Made by a program: the position numbers and the translations under genes | Notes under the pieces: model-generated | Told to the model about the DNA's origin: nothing | Seen by the model: only the letters and a program-made list of their open reading frames with translations | Databases searched by the model: none | Source: JAENVU01 sp046598395 | GTDB lineage: Bacteria > Actinomycetota > Acidimicrobiia > IMCC26256 > JAENVU01 | Direction: 5' to 3' | Length of the DNA: 64,000 nucleotides | Assembly (NCBI GenBank): GCA_046598395.1 | Contig: JBKJIQ010000040.1 | Coordinates: 1-64,000, forward strand | In this document: positions 29,506-39,150 of the stretch, in pieces | How positions within the stretch are numbered: position 1 is the first letter of the stretch | Layout of the letters: each line of letters opens with the position of its first letter

Positions 29506-30213
29506 TCAATACTCCTCCACCGCGAGCACCAACTCGCCCGGGTCGAAGCGTTCGAGGGTCCGCCCAACGTTTCCGGACTCCAGCAATGCGCGGGCCAGCG
29601 TTCCCTTTGCCGCCTTGCCCGCGTGCCCGGCCGGTTTCCCATCCGCGGTGGCGAGCACCGGACGCACGAGTTCATACCGACTCGGGTCGGGACTCCAGGC
29701 CTCGCGGTGTTCGTTGGGGAGCAGATCCACCACGGTGTGCCCTGCGAGGTGATCGTTGAGCACCGCGGAGAGCGGATCCCGCCAAAACGCGGCCAACCGA
29801 CCCATTGGCGGGCACGATGCCGAGAGCTTCAACCGAAAATCCGGCACCGGATCGTCCCATGCGGAGAGCCCGGTCACCGCGGAAACCACAATCATCCCGT
29901 CGTGCGCTCGGGCCCGGCCGCGCGCGCCAAGCTCATCGACGGCGACGTGTTCCCAGACCACGCCAGTGAACCGTTGGTGTGCAGGCATGGTGGGGGCACC
30001 GACGAGTGCGCGATTCGCAACCCGCGACACCGCCAAGAGATCACCCGTCGCGCCCAGCATCCGCGCGTTCCCGCCGCGGGCGCGCTTCAGCGCGTTCGCC
30101 ACTCGCAGCCGGCGCGGCGCCAGCTCAGAGAACCGACCGGACTCAGGCGTCCATCCCGGACCATCTCCGCCCATGGCCTTGCCCTCAGAGGGCGGCACGA
30201 GAATCACGAGCAT
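29506..30213 (-). CDS. yaaA: YaaA/DUF328 family peroxide stress-response protein
   Basis: 235 residues, close to the family length of about 250. The diagnostic opening VILVPPSEGKAMGG, the central VTGLSAWDDPVPDFRLKLSA (matching the LSGLYG...YRLEM block in the family), and the C-terminal FKGYDGR-equivalent region are present in divergent form. E. coli YaaA lowers free iron during peroxide stress and the fold binds DNA. It diverges from the DUF2786 gene with 159 bp between them. Confidence 0.85.
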   Translation of the reverse strand: MLVILVPPSEGKAMGGDGPGWTPESGRFSELAPRRLRVANALKRARGGNARMLGATGDLLAVSRVANRALVGAPTMPAHQRFTGVVWEHVAVDELGARGRARAHDGMIVVSAVTGLSAWDDPVPDFRLKLSASCPPMGRLAAFWRDPLSAVLNDHLAGHTVVDLLPNEHREAWSPDPSRYELVRPVLATADGKPAGHAGKAAKGTLARALLESGNVGRTLERFDPGELVLAVEEY

Positions 30214-30372
30214 CTCGGCATCCTCGCCGATCCACTAGGGATCAGACCGAATCCCATAAGGGTCGAGCCGTCACCGCGGGCTCTCGAACCATCGTGGTCG
30301 AAGGTCGCATCTCCGATCGTGCGCTCACTCACAACCATTCGATGGTCTCACCGGCCCGGTACCGTGCGCGAG

Positions 30373-31761
30373 ATGGGAAAGAACAACCGCATGCGGCGAC
30401 GGGAGAAGCAGCGCGACCGAGCTGCCCGGGGCAACGAGGGCCGGACCAACCGGGACCAGACCAACCAGGGCCGGACCAACCAGGACCAGACCAACCAGGA
30501 CCAGGGCGAACCCGGGATTTCTCAGCCCAACCCGCCGGGGGCCGGCGATCGTCGCCCGCTCAACGCGGAGGAGATCGAACGCCTCTTCGAAGCCACTGCG
30601 CTCACCGCGGCGAACCGCGCCGCCGAGCAACGCGGCTTCGATGCCTTGCTGGTGTGCCATCCCGCGCTCATTGCGCGGGGCGCGCAAGCCTGCCTGCTGC
30701 GCCGAGTGCCGTCGGCCTGGCGCAACGGTTGGCAACCCACCGAGTTGTACCGCCAAATGAAGCGCGGCTCCAACGCCACCGGCGCCAGGCTCGCGCTGGG
30801 CCTGATCGCGAACGACCACGCGCCCCGCGACCCCGCCACCCTCGATCCCCGATGGGCTACCCAACTCGAAGCACTGCGGCTTCCCTCGCCCGTTGACCCC
30901 GATTGGATTGTGCACTGGGTCGAAGGCAGCACGATCGACCAGTTCGCGTTCCTCGGTCTGCTGCTCGACATGCTCAGGGCGATCGCGAATCTGCGCGCGA
31001 TGACGGTGCTCATCCCGCCGCCGGGAACCGGTACCGCGGACCTCATCGATCTGAATACCCGCCTCGACGATCCCATGCTCGATCGCGTGCGCGCGCTCCT
31101 CGCCAAGGCTGAGTCCACCGACTTCGTGGCCGAGGCCGAGGCATTCACCGCCAAGGCCCAAGAGCTGATGGCGCGCTACTCGATCGACGCGGCCATGCTC
31201 TCGGCGCGCACCACGAACTCCGATCAACCCGTCACGATTCGTATCCCCATCGATGATCCCTATGCCGACGCGAAGTCGTTGCTCTGTCAGATCGTGGCCG
31301 CGCATTCACGGTGCCGGGCCGTCCGGATCCCGGAGCACGGCCTCTCCACCATCGTGGGATTTCCCTCCGATCTTGCTGCGACCGAGATCCTGTTCACCTC
31401 GCTCCTCGTCCAGGCTCAGAGCGCGATGCAGGCCAGCGCGGCAGCCGCCGAGTCCGGCGCCCGCGCCCGCAGCAGCGGCTTTCGGACCGCGTTTCTGCTG
31501 GCGTACGCGCACCGCGTGGGCGAGCGTCTCGACGAGATCAATGCCCACGTAACCGCCGCGGCCACTGCCGACATCGGCACATCGCTCGTACCGGTACTCG
31601 CAGCCCGCGAGGACGCGGTCGACGATGCGGTCACCGAACAGTTCGGGAAACTCAGCGAAACTCGGCCGCGAGGTGGCCGCGATGCCGCCGGTTGGGCGAG
31701 CGGCACCTTGGCCGCGGAGCGCGCCAAGCTCAACCTCGCCGATCTCCCCGGCACGAGGTAA
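30373..31761 (+). CDS. DUF2786 domain protein with a repetitive N-terminus
   Basis: 462 residues from the ATG at 30373. TACCGT at 30360-30365 ends 7 nt before the ATG, so a leaderless start is possible. Residues 1-55 are Arg/Asn/Gln/Asp-rich and arise from a 30-bp tandem repeat. Residues 60-225 are a helical region of unknown function. DUF2786 is at about 235-275 (RVRALLAKAESTDFVAEAEA, then FTAKAQELMARYSID). The following 150 residues hold the partner domain often found with DUF2786. Such proteins are common in actinobacteria and have no assigned biochemical function. Upstream of the SNF2/SWIM pair on the same strand. Confidence 0.85.
   Translation: MGKNNRMRRREKQRDRAARGNEGRTNRDQTNQGRTNQDQTNQDQGEPGISQPNPPGAGDRRPLNAEEIERLFEATALTAANRAAEQRGFDALLVCHPALIARGAQACLLRRVPSAWRNGWQPTELYRQMKRGSNATGARLALGLIANDHAPRDPATLDPRWATQLEALRLPSPVDPDWIVHWVEGSTIDQFAFLGLLLDMLRAIANLRAMTVLIPPPGTGTADLIDLNTRLDDPMLDRVRALLAKAESTDFVAEAEAFTAKAQELMARYSIDAAMLSARTTNSDQPVTIRIPIDDPYADAKSLLCQIVAAHSRCRAVRIPEHGLSTIVGFPSDLAATEILFTSLLVQAQSAMQASAAAAESGARARSSGFRTAFLLAYAHRVGERLDEINAHVTAAATADIGTSLVPVLAAREDAVDDAVTEQFGKLSETRPRGGRDAAGWASGTLAAERAKLNLADLPGTR
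30439..30505 (+). repeat. 30-bp in-frame tandem repeat in the DUF2786 gene
   Basis: Two 30-bp copies (30439-30468 and 30469-30498, differing at one base) plus a partial third copy; each copy itself contains two related half-units with ACCAACC. It encodes repeated GRTNxDQTNQ. Copy-number change would keep the frame. Confidence 0.85.
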
Positions 31762-31864
31762 CGGAAACACCCGTCCTCGAGCGCCCGAATGACCCCGCGT
31801 GTCGCTCGTTGCGTGACGCAACGGGCTGCTGAGACCAACCCCCGCGCGGGCTCCAATCGGACCG

Positions 31865-34606
31865 GTGGCCGTCGGCCCGATACCGTCGACGGTCGTGCCT
31901 ACCGAGACCCGAGTCGTGCTCGACGCCCGGCTCGACGGCGGAGAACTCTGGATCCTCACCGATCCCGACGAGGGGATCCGTCACCCCGACCCCGAGCTCG
32001 CCGCGATCATCGGCACACGCGCCCGGCCGATGTTTCGGTCGTTCTGGGTCGCGCCCACGGGGTTCGAACGCCGATGGACCGTCTCGGTGGACGAGGCCAC
32101 CGCGCTCCGAGCAATCATCACCACCGGCTGGCCGGTGACGCCTGCGTTGGGCACCCTCCTCGAGGTCTTCGTGGCCGCGGTTCGTACCGTGAGCGCGGGC
32201 CGGGTACTCCCCGGTGCGGTCCCGAACATCGCGGTCGGTTGGACCGCCGCACCCGATCGCAACTCCGACGATGACCTCGAGACCGCGGTGACCCGCTCGG
32301 TAGCGGTGCATCCTGACGCCGAAGAACTCGGCGCGTACCTGGTGCACACGCTCACGACCGATTCCATTGGTCCCATTCCCGAGCCACTCGCGTCCGGAAA
32401 ACTCACGCCCACCTTCCAACGGTGGACGGCACGCGTCCAGGCGCGAAGTCGGGCTGGGGCACGTATCGTGTTACGCCTCGACGATCCCGCCGACGGCTTC
32501 ACTCTCGTCCCCTGTCTCCAGGCGCGCCGCGCCACCACCGTCATCGCCGAGATCGACGCCGAGGACCTCGACACCATCGATCGTGCAGCCACCGCGCTCG
32601 GCGTGAGCGTCGACGACGTCGCCTCCTTGATCGAGCTCGAATGGGCCGCCGTCGGCCGGGCGTGGGACGCACTCAGTGATCGCACACCGGGTCCGTGCAC
32701 CCTCGAAATCGCCGATGTGATCCAGCTCGTCGAAAGGGTGGCCCCGCGGCTCGACGCCGCGGGGATCTCCGTCCTGTTGCCCGCGCACCTCGGTCGCCGT
32801 CGTTCCTCCACCCGCCGCTATGAGGTGCAGGGTCGCCCCGCCGGTCTCGATGTGGCAAGCCTCATGCTCTCCGGCGACGTCCGTGTCGACGGCGAGATGC
32901 TCACCCCCGCCGAGCTCGACGCACTGGCGCGTTCGCAGCACGATCTGGTTTCGCTCGGCGGTAAGTGGGCGTACCTGGCCGATGGTGAACGCGCTCGCAT
33001 TGCCGCGTTCGTCCGCAGGCTCGGGAATGTGGACGCGGCCACGGTCCTCGAAGCTGCGGCCGACGCGCAAGACGACGAAGAGTCCACCCTCGACATCGAC
33101 ATCCCGTCCGATAGTTGGCTCGCACGGGCACTCCTCGGCAACTGGACTCCGGAACCCGGCGAGCGAGTACCGCTCCCGGATCTCATGAAGATTCCCCTGC
33201 GCGACTATCAACGCGACGGTCTCGATTGGCTGGTGTGGCTGGAGCGCAACGAACTCGGCGGCATCCTGGCGGACGACATGGGCCTGGGGAAGACCGCGAT
33301 GCTGCTCGCGTTGGTGGCCCACGATCGCTCCGGCCCCACCTTGGTGATCGCTCCCACATCGGTGGTCGGAAACTGGATGCGCGAAGCCGAGCGGTTCACG
33401 CCAGGGCTCCGGGTTGTTATCCATCACGGTGGCACCCGCGGCGACCCGGTGCCCACCGCGGCCGATGCCGACATCGTGATCACGAGTTACGGCTTGCTGC
33501 GGCGCGACGATCGTCTCGCGCAGATTCCCTGGCACCGAGTGATCCTCGATGAAGCGCAGGCCGTGAAGAACCCGCAGACCGCCACCGCGAAGGCCGCGCG
33601 CGCCCTGACCGCGCGCCACCACATCGCAGCCACCGGCACCCCGGTGGAGAATCACATCGAAGAGTTGTGGAGCATCATGACGTTCGCGAACCCGGGGCTG
33701 TTGTCCTCGCGTACCGCGTTCGCGGAGCAGTACCGCATGACCGGAGACGAAGCCGAAGATCACGCCCGCCTCGCGCATCTCCGAGCGCGGGTCGCGGCTT
33801 TCATCTGCCGCCGTACGAAGACCGACCCCGGGATCGCGGATGAGCTTCCCGAGCGCATTGTGGTGAGGGACGACTGCATGCTCACCGGCGAACAGGTCGC
33901 GCTCTACGAAGCCACCGCCGCCGCGATGTTGGACGACGTGGAGGAGGCCAAGGATCAGAAGCGCCGCCGCCTCCATGTATTCGCGGGTATCGCGAAGTTG
34001 AAGCAGATCTGCAACCACCCGGCCAGCCTCATCGAGTCCGACACCTCCGATCTCGCAGGCCGCTCCGGGAAACTGGATCGGCTCGTGGAACTCGCCAGCG
34101 AGATCGTGGCCGAAGACGAAGCCGTGGTGATCTTCAGCCAGTACGCGGGATTCCTCAAGCGGCTCGCCGCGCACGTGGCCCAGGAGCTCGAGCTTCCCGT
34201 TCCAATCCTGCACGGTGGCGTTCCCCGTGCCCGTCGCGATGCCATCGTCGAACGCTTCAGTGAGGAACAAGGACCTGGCGTCCTGGCGGTGTCGTTGCGC
34301 GCCGGCGGTACCGGCCTCAATCTCGTACGTGCCAACCACGTGATTCACTTCGACCGATGGTGGAATCCCGCGGTCGAAGATCAGGCATCGGACCGCGTTT
34401 GGCGGATCGGCCAGACACGCGGCGTGGAAGTACACACCCTCGTGTGCCCCGGAACCATCGAAGAGAAGATCGCGGCCATCATCGAATCGAAGCGCGCGTT
34501 GGCCGGTTCAGTGATCACGAGCACCGAAACCATGATCACCGCGCTCGACCCGGCCGAGCTCGCAACCTTCGTCGCCCTCGACATTGCGCAAGCGACCGGC
34601 GAATGA
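31865..34606 (+). CDS. SNF2-family DEAD/H helicase
   Basis: 913 residues. The N-terminal 400 residues belong to the bacterial SNF2-associated region (ERVAPRLDAAGISVLLPAHLGRR). The motor follows: motif I ILADDMGLGKTAM, Ia APTSVVGNW, motif II DEAQAVKN, III ATGTPVENHIEELWSIM; then the second RecA lobe with VIFSQYAGFLKRL, motif V SLRAGGTGLNLVRANHVIHFDRWWNP and motif VI DRVWRIGQTRGVEVH. It is an ATP-driven DNA translocase acting on protein-DNA complexes. The GTG at 31865 is used; the GTG at 31895 (VPTETRVVL) is an alternative. The SWIM protein is encoded 25 bp downstream and is the usual partner. Confidence 0.93.
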   Translation: MAVGPIPSTVVPTETRVVLDARLDGGELWILTDPDEGIRHPDPELAAIIGTRARPMFRSFWVAPTGFERRWTVSVDEATALRAIITTGWPVTPALGTLLEVFVAAVRTVSAGRVLPGAVPNIAVGWTAAPDRNSDDDLETAVTRSVAVHPDAEELGAYLVHTLTTDSIGPIPEPLASGKLTPTFQRWTARVQARSRAGARIVLRLDDPADGFTLVPCLQARRATTVIAEIDAEDLDTIDRAATALGVSVDDVASLIELEWAAVGRAWDALSDRTPGPCTLEIADVIQLVERVAPRLDAAGISVLLPAHLGRRRSSTRRYEVQGRPAGLDVASLMLSGDVRVDGEMLTPAELDALARSQHDLVSLGGKWAYLADGERARIAAFVRRLGNVDAATVLEAAADAQDDEESTLDIDIPSDSWLARALLGNWTPEPGERVPLPDLMKIPLRDYQRDGLDWLVWLERNELGGILADDMGLGKTAMLLALVAHDRSGPTLVIAPTSVVGNWMREAERFTPGLRVVIHHGGTRGDPVPTAADADIVITSYGLLRRDDRLAQIPWHRVILDEAQAVKNPQTATAKAARALTARHHIAATGTPVENHIEELWSIMTFANPGLLSSRTAFAEQYRMTGDEAEDHARLAHLRARVAAFICRRTKTDPGIADELPERIVVRDDCMLTGEQVALYEATAAAMLDDVEEAKDQKRRRLHVFAGIAKLKQICNHPASLIESDTSDLAGRSGKLDRLVELASEIVAEDEAVVIFSQYAGFLKRLAAHVAQELELPVPILHGGVPRARRDAIVERFSEEQGPGVLAVSLRAGGTGLNLVRANHVIHFDRWWNPAVEDQASDRVWRIGQTRGVEVHTLVCPGTIEEKIAAIIESKRALAGSVITSTETMITALDPAELATFVALDIAQATGE

Positions 34607-34631
34607 GCACGACGGCTGAAGGGTCGGCACC

Positions 34632-35423
34632 ATGAGTTGGTGGGATGATTGGGGGCCCGCGCTTCCGGTAGAAGGCGGCCTGGTCGCGAGCGGCAAGCTG
34701 CGCGGTCCCGGCGTCGGCGCAGATGTTCGCAGCCTCGGAGCCGAGATCGTCCGCCGGGTCGTCGAGCGGGTAAATACCGGCGTTGCTACCCGCGGCCGCA
34801 GCTACGCACGCAACGGACAAACCATCACCATGACCATCGAGCCCGGCCGTATCCACGCGACGATTCAGGGCTCGGCTTCGGATCCATATTCAGTGACGCT
34901 CGCTTGCACTGTTCCCATCGAGCACCGCGATCGACTCATCGCGGCGTTCCGTCACAGCCTTCCGGATCCCGCCAGCGGGATCCCGGCGCGTGGCTCGCCG
35001 GGCTTGCGCGCCGAGATCGACGACTCCGGATTGCTGATCGGCGTTCCCATCACCGCGAAGTGCACCTGTCCTTATGGCGCAGTGTGCAAGCACTGCGTTG
35101 CGCTCGCCTACGTGGCGGCGGAACGGCTCGACGGTTCGCCGATCGCGATCGCCACGCTGCTCGGTGTGCGCGACGAAGACCTCGTCCCCGCAGCCGGCCC
35201 GGCCACCGGCCCGGCCACCGGCGACGACACCGGGGCCGACACCGCGCTGGTCATCTTCGACCCCCAGGTCCAAACGCAACTCGCCCGTGCCCTCGGCCGT
35301 CTCGACCGCCGCGACCCACCCACGGTGGAAGATGTCATCGCCCGCGCCGTCCGAACACTCCAACCGTCCGAGGCAATCCTCGCCCAGCTCGGCATCGAGA
35401 GCCCCGACGCTCCGGTTCCTTAG
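34632..35423 (+). CDS. SWIM zinc-finger protein
   Basis: 263 residues. The opening MSWWDDWGPALPVEGGL is typical of actinobacterial SWIM proteins. The zinc-binding SWIM motif CTCPYGAVCKHCVALAY lies at about residues 140-156 (CxC then CxH; here C-K-H with an extra Cys). A short duplicated stretch GPATGPAT (12-bp repeat at 35198-35221) follows. The protein probably binds DNA or the helicase encoded 25 bp upstream. Convergent with the glycosyltransferase; the stops overlap by 4 bp. Confidence 0.9.
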   Translation: MSWWDDWGPALPVEGGLVASGKLRGPGVGADVRSLGAEIVRRVVERVNTGVATRGRSYARNGQTITMTIEPGRIHATIQGSASDPYSVTLACTVPIEHRDRLIAAFRHSLPDPASGIPARGSPGLRAEIDDSGLLIGVPITAKCTCPYGAVCKHCVALAYVAAERLDGSPIAIATLLGVRDEDLVPAAGPATGPATGDDTGADTALVIFDPQVQTQLARALGRLDRRDPPTVEDVIARAVRTLQPSEAILAQLGIESPDAPVP

Positions 35424-36577
35424 GAAGCGCGGATCGCGCGAGCGTCGGCGATCACATCGATGAGCGCCGCAGTGGTCTTGCGGGCATCGAAGCGGGCGTG
35501 GGCCAAGTCCTGCGCGGCGCGACCCATGCGGGTGCGCATTTCGTCGTCGGCCAAGAGCCGTTCGATCGCGTTCGCCAGCTCAACGTCATCACCCGGTGGA
35601 ACCAGCAGACCGGTGGTGCCATCGATCACCATTTCCGGAATGCCGCCGACGGGGGTTGACACCACGGGGAGTCCGGCGAACATCGCCTCGAGCACGGAGT
35701 ACGGCGACTTGTCGATCTCGCTCGGTAACGCGAAGACAGCAGAGCGCGCCAACATCGCGATCAGACGAGGATCGCCTGGAGTCACATCGGTAAACACGCG
35801 TACCCCTGGCTCGGGCGGGATCGGATCACGCGTCACCAGGTTGAGCACACACTTCCCCCGCAGGCGCGATCGAAACGCGCGCAACAACGCCATACCGCCC
35901 TTGCGTTCCATCGAGTTGCCCGTGAAGGTCACCTCGGGAAGCGCCGCGGGGTCGATCTCGGCGGCGAGTGGGGGTACCGGGGGGATTATCCCGAACGGGA
36001 TCACCCGGAGACGATCCGGTCCGAGCTCGTAACGATCGCGTATCGCGTCCGCGCACCACTCGGACTGCGCAACGATGATCGTCGCCGCGTCGAAGACCCG
36101 CGCCTCGAAATGTTCGCCGACCCGTGCGGTCAACGGTGTGAAGCGCGCCGGGTGACGGAAGGGAAGCTGCACCGCATTCTGGGCCGCGGACCCGTCGGTG
36201 GAAATCACCGACGGATACGCTCGCAGTTGGTCGACCGACCGGAGTACCACGTGCTGGGAGTAGGCGTGAATCGCACCGACCGGAGCCCATGCAATCGCGG
36301 CTCGCAACATCCGGTGCGCCGTCACGGATGACGCAAGCTGCGCCCGCACCGGAGCCAAATCCGCGTCCAACGCGCTCAAGCCGGGGATGCGCACTCCCGC
36401 GACTCGGCGAGCGAGGGACCGGGGCGGAAGATCGAGTGGGACCACATCGATTTCCGGGTGCTCCGCGAGCGCTCGGTAGATGTGGAGATGCATGGTGGCG
36501 TGCCCACCAAGATTCTCGTTGAGCAGGATCAGCCGACCAACGTCGGGCCATGATCCGGCCGTCTCCAGTGCCACCAT
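35420..36577 (-). CDS. Glycosyltransferase family 4 protein
   Basis: 385 residues from the ATG at 36575-36577, which overlaps the previous stop by one base (TAATG), so translation is coupled to the menaquinone reductase. GT-B fold: N-terminal GGHATMHLHIYRALAEHPEIDVV, and a C-terminal nucleotide-sugar site with PSEIDKSPYSVLEAMFAGLPVVSTPVGGIPEMV (E-x7-E type) and VIPFGI. Acceptor and sugar are unknown. Coupling to a quinone-modifying enzyme could be coincidental. Confidence 0.88.
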   Translation of the reverse strand: MVALETAGSWPDVGRLILLNENLGGHATMHLHIYRALAEHPEIDVVPLDLPPRSLARRVAGVRIPGLSALDADLAPVRAQLASSVTAHRMLRAAIAWAPVGAIHAYSQHVVLRSVDQLRAYPSVISTDGSAAQNAVQLPFRHPARFTPLTARVGEHFEARVFDAATIIVAQSEWCADAIRDRYELGPDRLRVIPFGIIPPVPPLAAEIDPAALPEVTFTGNSMERKGGMALLRAFRSRLRGKCVLNLVTRDPIPPEPGVRVFTDVTPGDPRLIAMLARSAVFALPSEIDKSPYSVLEAMFAGLPVVSTPVGGIPEMVIDGTTGLLVPPGDDVELANAIERLLADDEMRTRMGRAAQDLAHARFDARKTTAALIDVIADARAIRAS

Positions 36578-37962
36578 TACCCGCGTATCGGAACAACGCG
36601 CGGCTGACTCAACCCGGAAGTTCGCCGCGCGGAGGGCTCCGGGAGCGCTCGCACCAAGACTTCGATCGCGGCATAGGCCGCCTCGGCCGGACCGATCTCG
36701 TCCGGTCTGAGGAGATTGGCCATAATGCGCAACACCCACTCCATAAGAGTGTGCGAATGCATGCCGACGCGGGTGAGTTCGCGCATGACCGCAGGGTTGC
36801 CGATGATCTTCACGAAAATCCGAGCCGTCTTGAAGTACAGGCCGTAAATCTCGTCGAGCCGGTCCGGGTAGCGGGCCAACGCCAGGCCGTCACCGGTTCG
36901 GAGCGCCTCATCCACCGTCTCGGCCACCATCCGGCCCGTCTCATACGCGTACGCGATTCCCTCGCCATTGAAGGGGTTGATGGATCCCGCGGCATCGCCG
37001 GCGACGATCCAGGTGGGCCCCACCTTGGGCAATACGGAACCCCCCGTGGGGAGCTTGCCGCCGGTCGGTGGGCCACACGATGTCTCGGGCGAGATGCCCC
37101 AGCGCTTGGGCGCAGTGGCCACAAACGCGTCCATGAGCTTGGAAGTATTGATCGCCTTGAACCCGGTGAAGGTGTCCAATAACCCGGCGCCCACGTTCAC
37201 CGTGCCGTCGCCCACGGGGAAGATCCAGCCGTAGCCGGGCATGTGGTTGCCATCCCGGTCCCGCAGATCGAGGTGTGACTCGATCCACGGGTCATCATGG
37301 TATGGACTGGTGAAATAGCCGCGAATCGCCATGCCCATCGGGTACGTGCGGTCCCGAGCGGTACCGAGCGCCCGCCCGAACCGAGAGTTCGCCCCATCGG
37401 CCACCACGATGTATTTAGCTCGAATGGTCTCGGTAATACCGGTTTCCTTGCGATAGATCGTCGCCCCGGTGACCAAGCCGGCCTCCACGACCGGCGCAGT
37501 CGCCTCAGAGCCCTGCCACACCGTTGCTCCAGCCTTCACCGCGCGGTCGGCGACCATCTGATCGAGGTCTCGCCGCCGCACCACATACCCGTGCGACGGG
37601 AAGTCGGGGTGGTCGGGCCAAGTGAGTTCCAGGGTGATGCCGTGCGCGATCGACCGCAAACCTTCGTAGCGGTGGAAGTCTCGCAACGGATCAGCCAAGC
37701 CCATATCCGTGAGCTGCTTCACCGCACGCGGCGTAAGGCCGTCGCCACAGGTCTTCTCCCGCGGGAACGTCTTCTTTTCCACCGCGAGCACCGAATGGCC
37801 CTGCTCGGCCAACCAGTAGGCGGCCGCGGCGCCGGCAGGGCCCGCGCCGATGACAAGGACGTCGACCCGAGCGGGTACGCGGCGATCGGTCGCGCCACTA
37901 TCGGTCGCGCCACTATCGGTCGCGGGCCGGTTGCCAACGCGAGGTTCAGACACGAGGGACAT
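36577..37962 (-). CDS. Geranylgeranyl-reductase family flavoprotein, probable menaquinone reductase (MenJ-like)
   Basis: 461 residues. FAD-binding GAGPAGAAAAYWLAEQGH at about 39-56, the family motif FPREKTCGDGLTPRAVKQL, RRRDLDQMVADRAV, and the GDAAGSINPFNGEGIAYAYETGRM block. The M. tuberculosis homolog MenJ (Rv0561c) reduces one isoprene unit of menaquinone-9. Divergent location next to a bc-type respiratory operon supports a quinone role; archaeal-type lipid reduction is the alternative. The N-terminus carries repeated ATDSG residues from a 15-bp tandem repeat. The gene ends by overlapping the glycosyltransferase start. Confidence 0.88.
   Translation of the reverse strand: MSLVSEPRVGNRPATDSGATDSGATDRRVPARVDVLVIGAGPAGAAAAYWLAEQGHSVLAVEKKTFPREKTCGDGLTPRAVKQLTDMGLADPLRDFHRYEGLRSIAHGITLELTWPDHPDFPSHGYVVRRRDLDQMVADRAVKAGATVWQGSEATAPVVEAGLVTGATIYRKETGITETIRAKYIVVADGANSRFGRALGTARDRTYPMGMAIRGYFTSPYHDDPWIESHLDLRDRDGNHMPGYGWIFPVGDGTVNVGAGLLDTFTGFKAINTSKLMDAFVATAPKRWGISPETSCGPPTGGKLPTGGSVLPKVGPTWIVAGDAAGSINPFNGEGIAYAYETGRMVAETVDEALRTGDGLALARYPDRLDEIYGLYFKTARIFVKIIGNPAVMRELTRVGMHSHTLMEWVLRIMANLLRPDEIGPAEAAYAAIEVLVRALPEPSARRTSGLSQPRVVPIRG
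37886..37924 (-). repeat. 15-bp in-frame tandem repeat at the menaquinone-reductase N-terminus
   Basis: The unit TCGGTCGCGCCACTA occurs at 37886-37900 and 37901-37915 and partly at 37916-37924. It encodes the repeated ATDSG peptide before the FAD domain, so copy change would not disturb the fold. Confidence 0.8.
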
Positions 37963-38168
37963 CGTCTCACGCCGTTGCCGCTCGGGTCACACCGCCCCGG
38001 GTGCCCGGCGAAATACCCGACTCGAGGAACCCATCGGCAAGAATGCCCATCGCTTGATCGCACGATGTGTACGCCCGCGATCTACCGTGGTAGAGAAACG
38101 CCCGGAAGTTGGCGCTGAGCCAGACATCGAGGGGGATGTCGGCTCGGTCCGAGGAGGAGAACCGGTCC

Positions 38169-38684
38169 ATGCCGAACGTTCTACGCAACCTGGGGAACTG
38201 GTTCGGAATCGATTTCCTCGCGCCCAACGGTCGGCTCATCTGGTTCACCCTGATCGCACTGGTGATGCTCGGAATCGCCGTCCGGAAGATGCGCACGCCG
38301 AAGCCCGACCGACCCACCACCTGGGCCGAAGCCATGTCAGGCGCGATCTACGTGTTCGCCCTCTTCCTCCTCTGCTACGCCATCATCCCGCACGAGTTCA
38401 TCACCGTGTCGGACAAGTACTGGGGACTCTCCACCAACCGGTACCTCATCAAGTCCACCACCGCAATCCCCTTCATCAAGTCGTGGAACTGGCCCTTCTC
38501 TCTCGACCTGCAGCACGGCATGCGCGACATCCTCGTCGTCGTGATTTACAACATCTTCTTCGGCCTCAACATTGCACTGTTCGTGATGTGGCAGAAGCGC
38601 CCCACGCAGTCTGAGTTCGCCGAGCGCGAGCCGATTGCCGCAGGCACCTCCCGATTCGGTCGACCCCTCAAGGCCAAGGCTTAA
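38169..38684 (+). CDS. Membrane protein, first gene of the bc-type respiratory operon
   Basis: 171 residues; ATG at 38169 with GAGGAGGAGAA about 8 nt upstream. At least three membrane helices: LIWFTLIALVMLGIAV, AMSGAIYVFALFLLCYAIIP, and DILVVVIYNIFFGLNIALFVMW. A conserved-looking loop HEFITVSDKYWGLSTNRYLIKST lies between helices. No heme or cluster motif. No known family identified; by position it is likely an accessory or assembly subunit of the bc complex. Two bases separate it from the ferredoxin gene. Confidence 0.8.
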   Translation: MPNVLRNLGNWFGIDFLAPNGRLIWFTLIALVMLGIAVRKMRTPKPDRPTTWAEAMSGAIYVFALFLLCYAIIPHEFITVSDKYWGLSTNRYLIKSTTAIPFIKSWNWPFSLDLQHGMRDILVVVIYNIFFGLNIALFVMWQKRPTQSEFAEREPIAAGTSRFGRPLKAKA

Positions 38685-38686
38685 AC

Positions 38687-39100
38687 ATGGCCAAGACCGA
38701 TGCGAACCCGCCGATGCCGGAGTTCGCGACCGACTACGTGCTCCAGGAGGTCGACGCGGCCTTCCTCACCCAATCGGTCAAGCCCAAACAATTCCTGCAC
38801 ATCGACCAAGCCGAGTGCATCATGTGCGAGGGCTGCGTCGACATCTGCCCGTGGAAGTGCATCCACATGGTCTCCGTCGGCGCAATCGATGCCGCAGTTG
38901 GCACCGAACGGCCCGGCGAGGACCCTCGCGACCACGTTGCGTTCATCGTGGACGAAGACGTCTGCACTCGTTGCGCACTTTGCGTGGATCGATGCCCCAC
39001 TGGTGTCATCATCTTGGGCAAGCTCGCTCCGCTCGACGCCTTGGGAGATCCCCACACCCGCACCAACCGCCACGGCTACAGCTACGGCGTGCGTTTCTAA
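38687..39100 (+). CDS. Ferredoxin-like protein with two 4Fe-4S clusters
   Basis: 137 residues. Cluster sites CIMCEGCVDICPWKC at about 44-58 and CTRCALCVDRCPTGV at about 91-105, both with full cysteine sets. A tail RHGYSYGVRF closes the protein. Soluble electron carrier or a peripheral subunit of the bc complex. A ferredoxin inside a quinol-oxidising bc operon is unusual and implies an extra electron entry or exit. Starts 2 bp after the membrane protein. Confidence 0.92.
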   Translation: MAKTDANPPMPEFATDYVLQEVDAAFLTQSVKPKQFLHIDQAECIMCEGCVDICPWKCIHMVSVGAIDAAVGTERPGEDPRDHVAFIVDEDVCTRCALCVDRCPTGVIILGKLAPLDALGDPHTRTNRHGYSYGVRF

Positions 39101-39150
39101 AGCACCACTGCACCATCACTGAGAACAGACGACGGTAAGGAGAGGCACTC

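Noticed and set aside
32471..34435. 654-residue open frame on the minus strand opposite the SNF2 gene
   Set aside because: It mirrors the SNF2 gene, has no recognisable family and is rich in Gly/Arg/His; it is a high-GC shadow.
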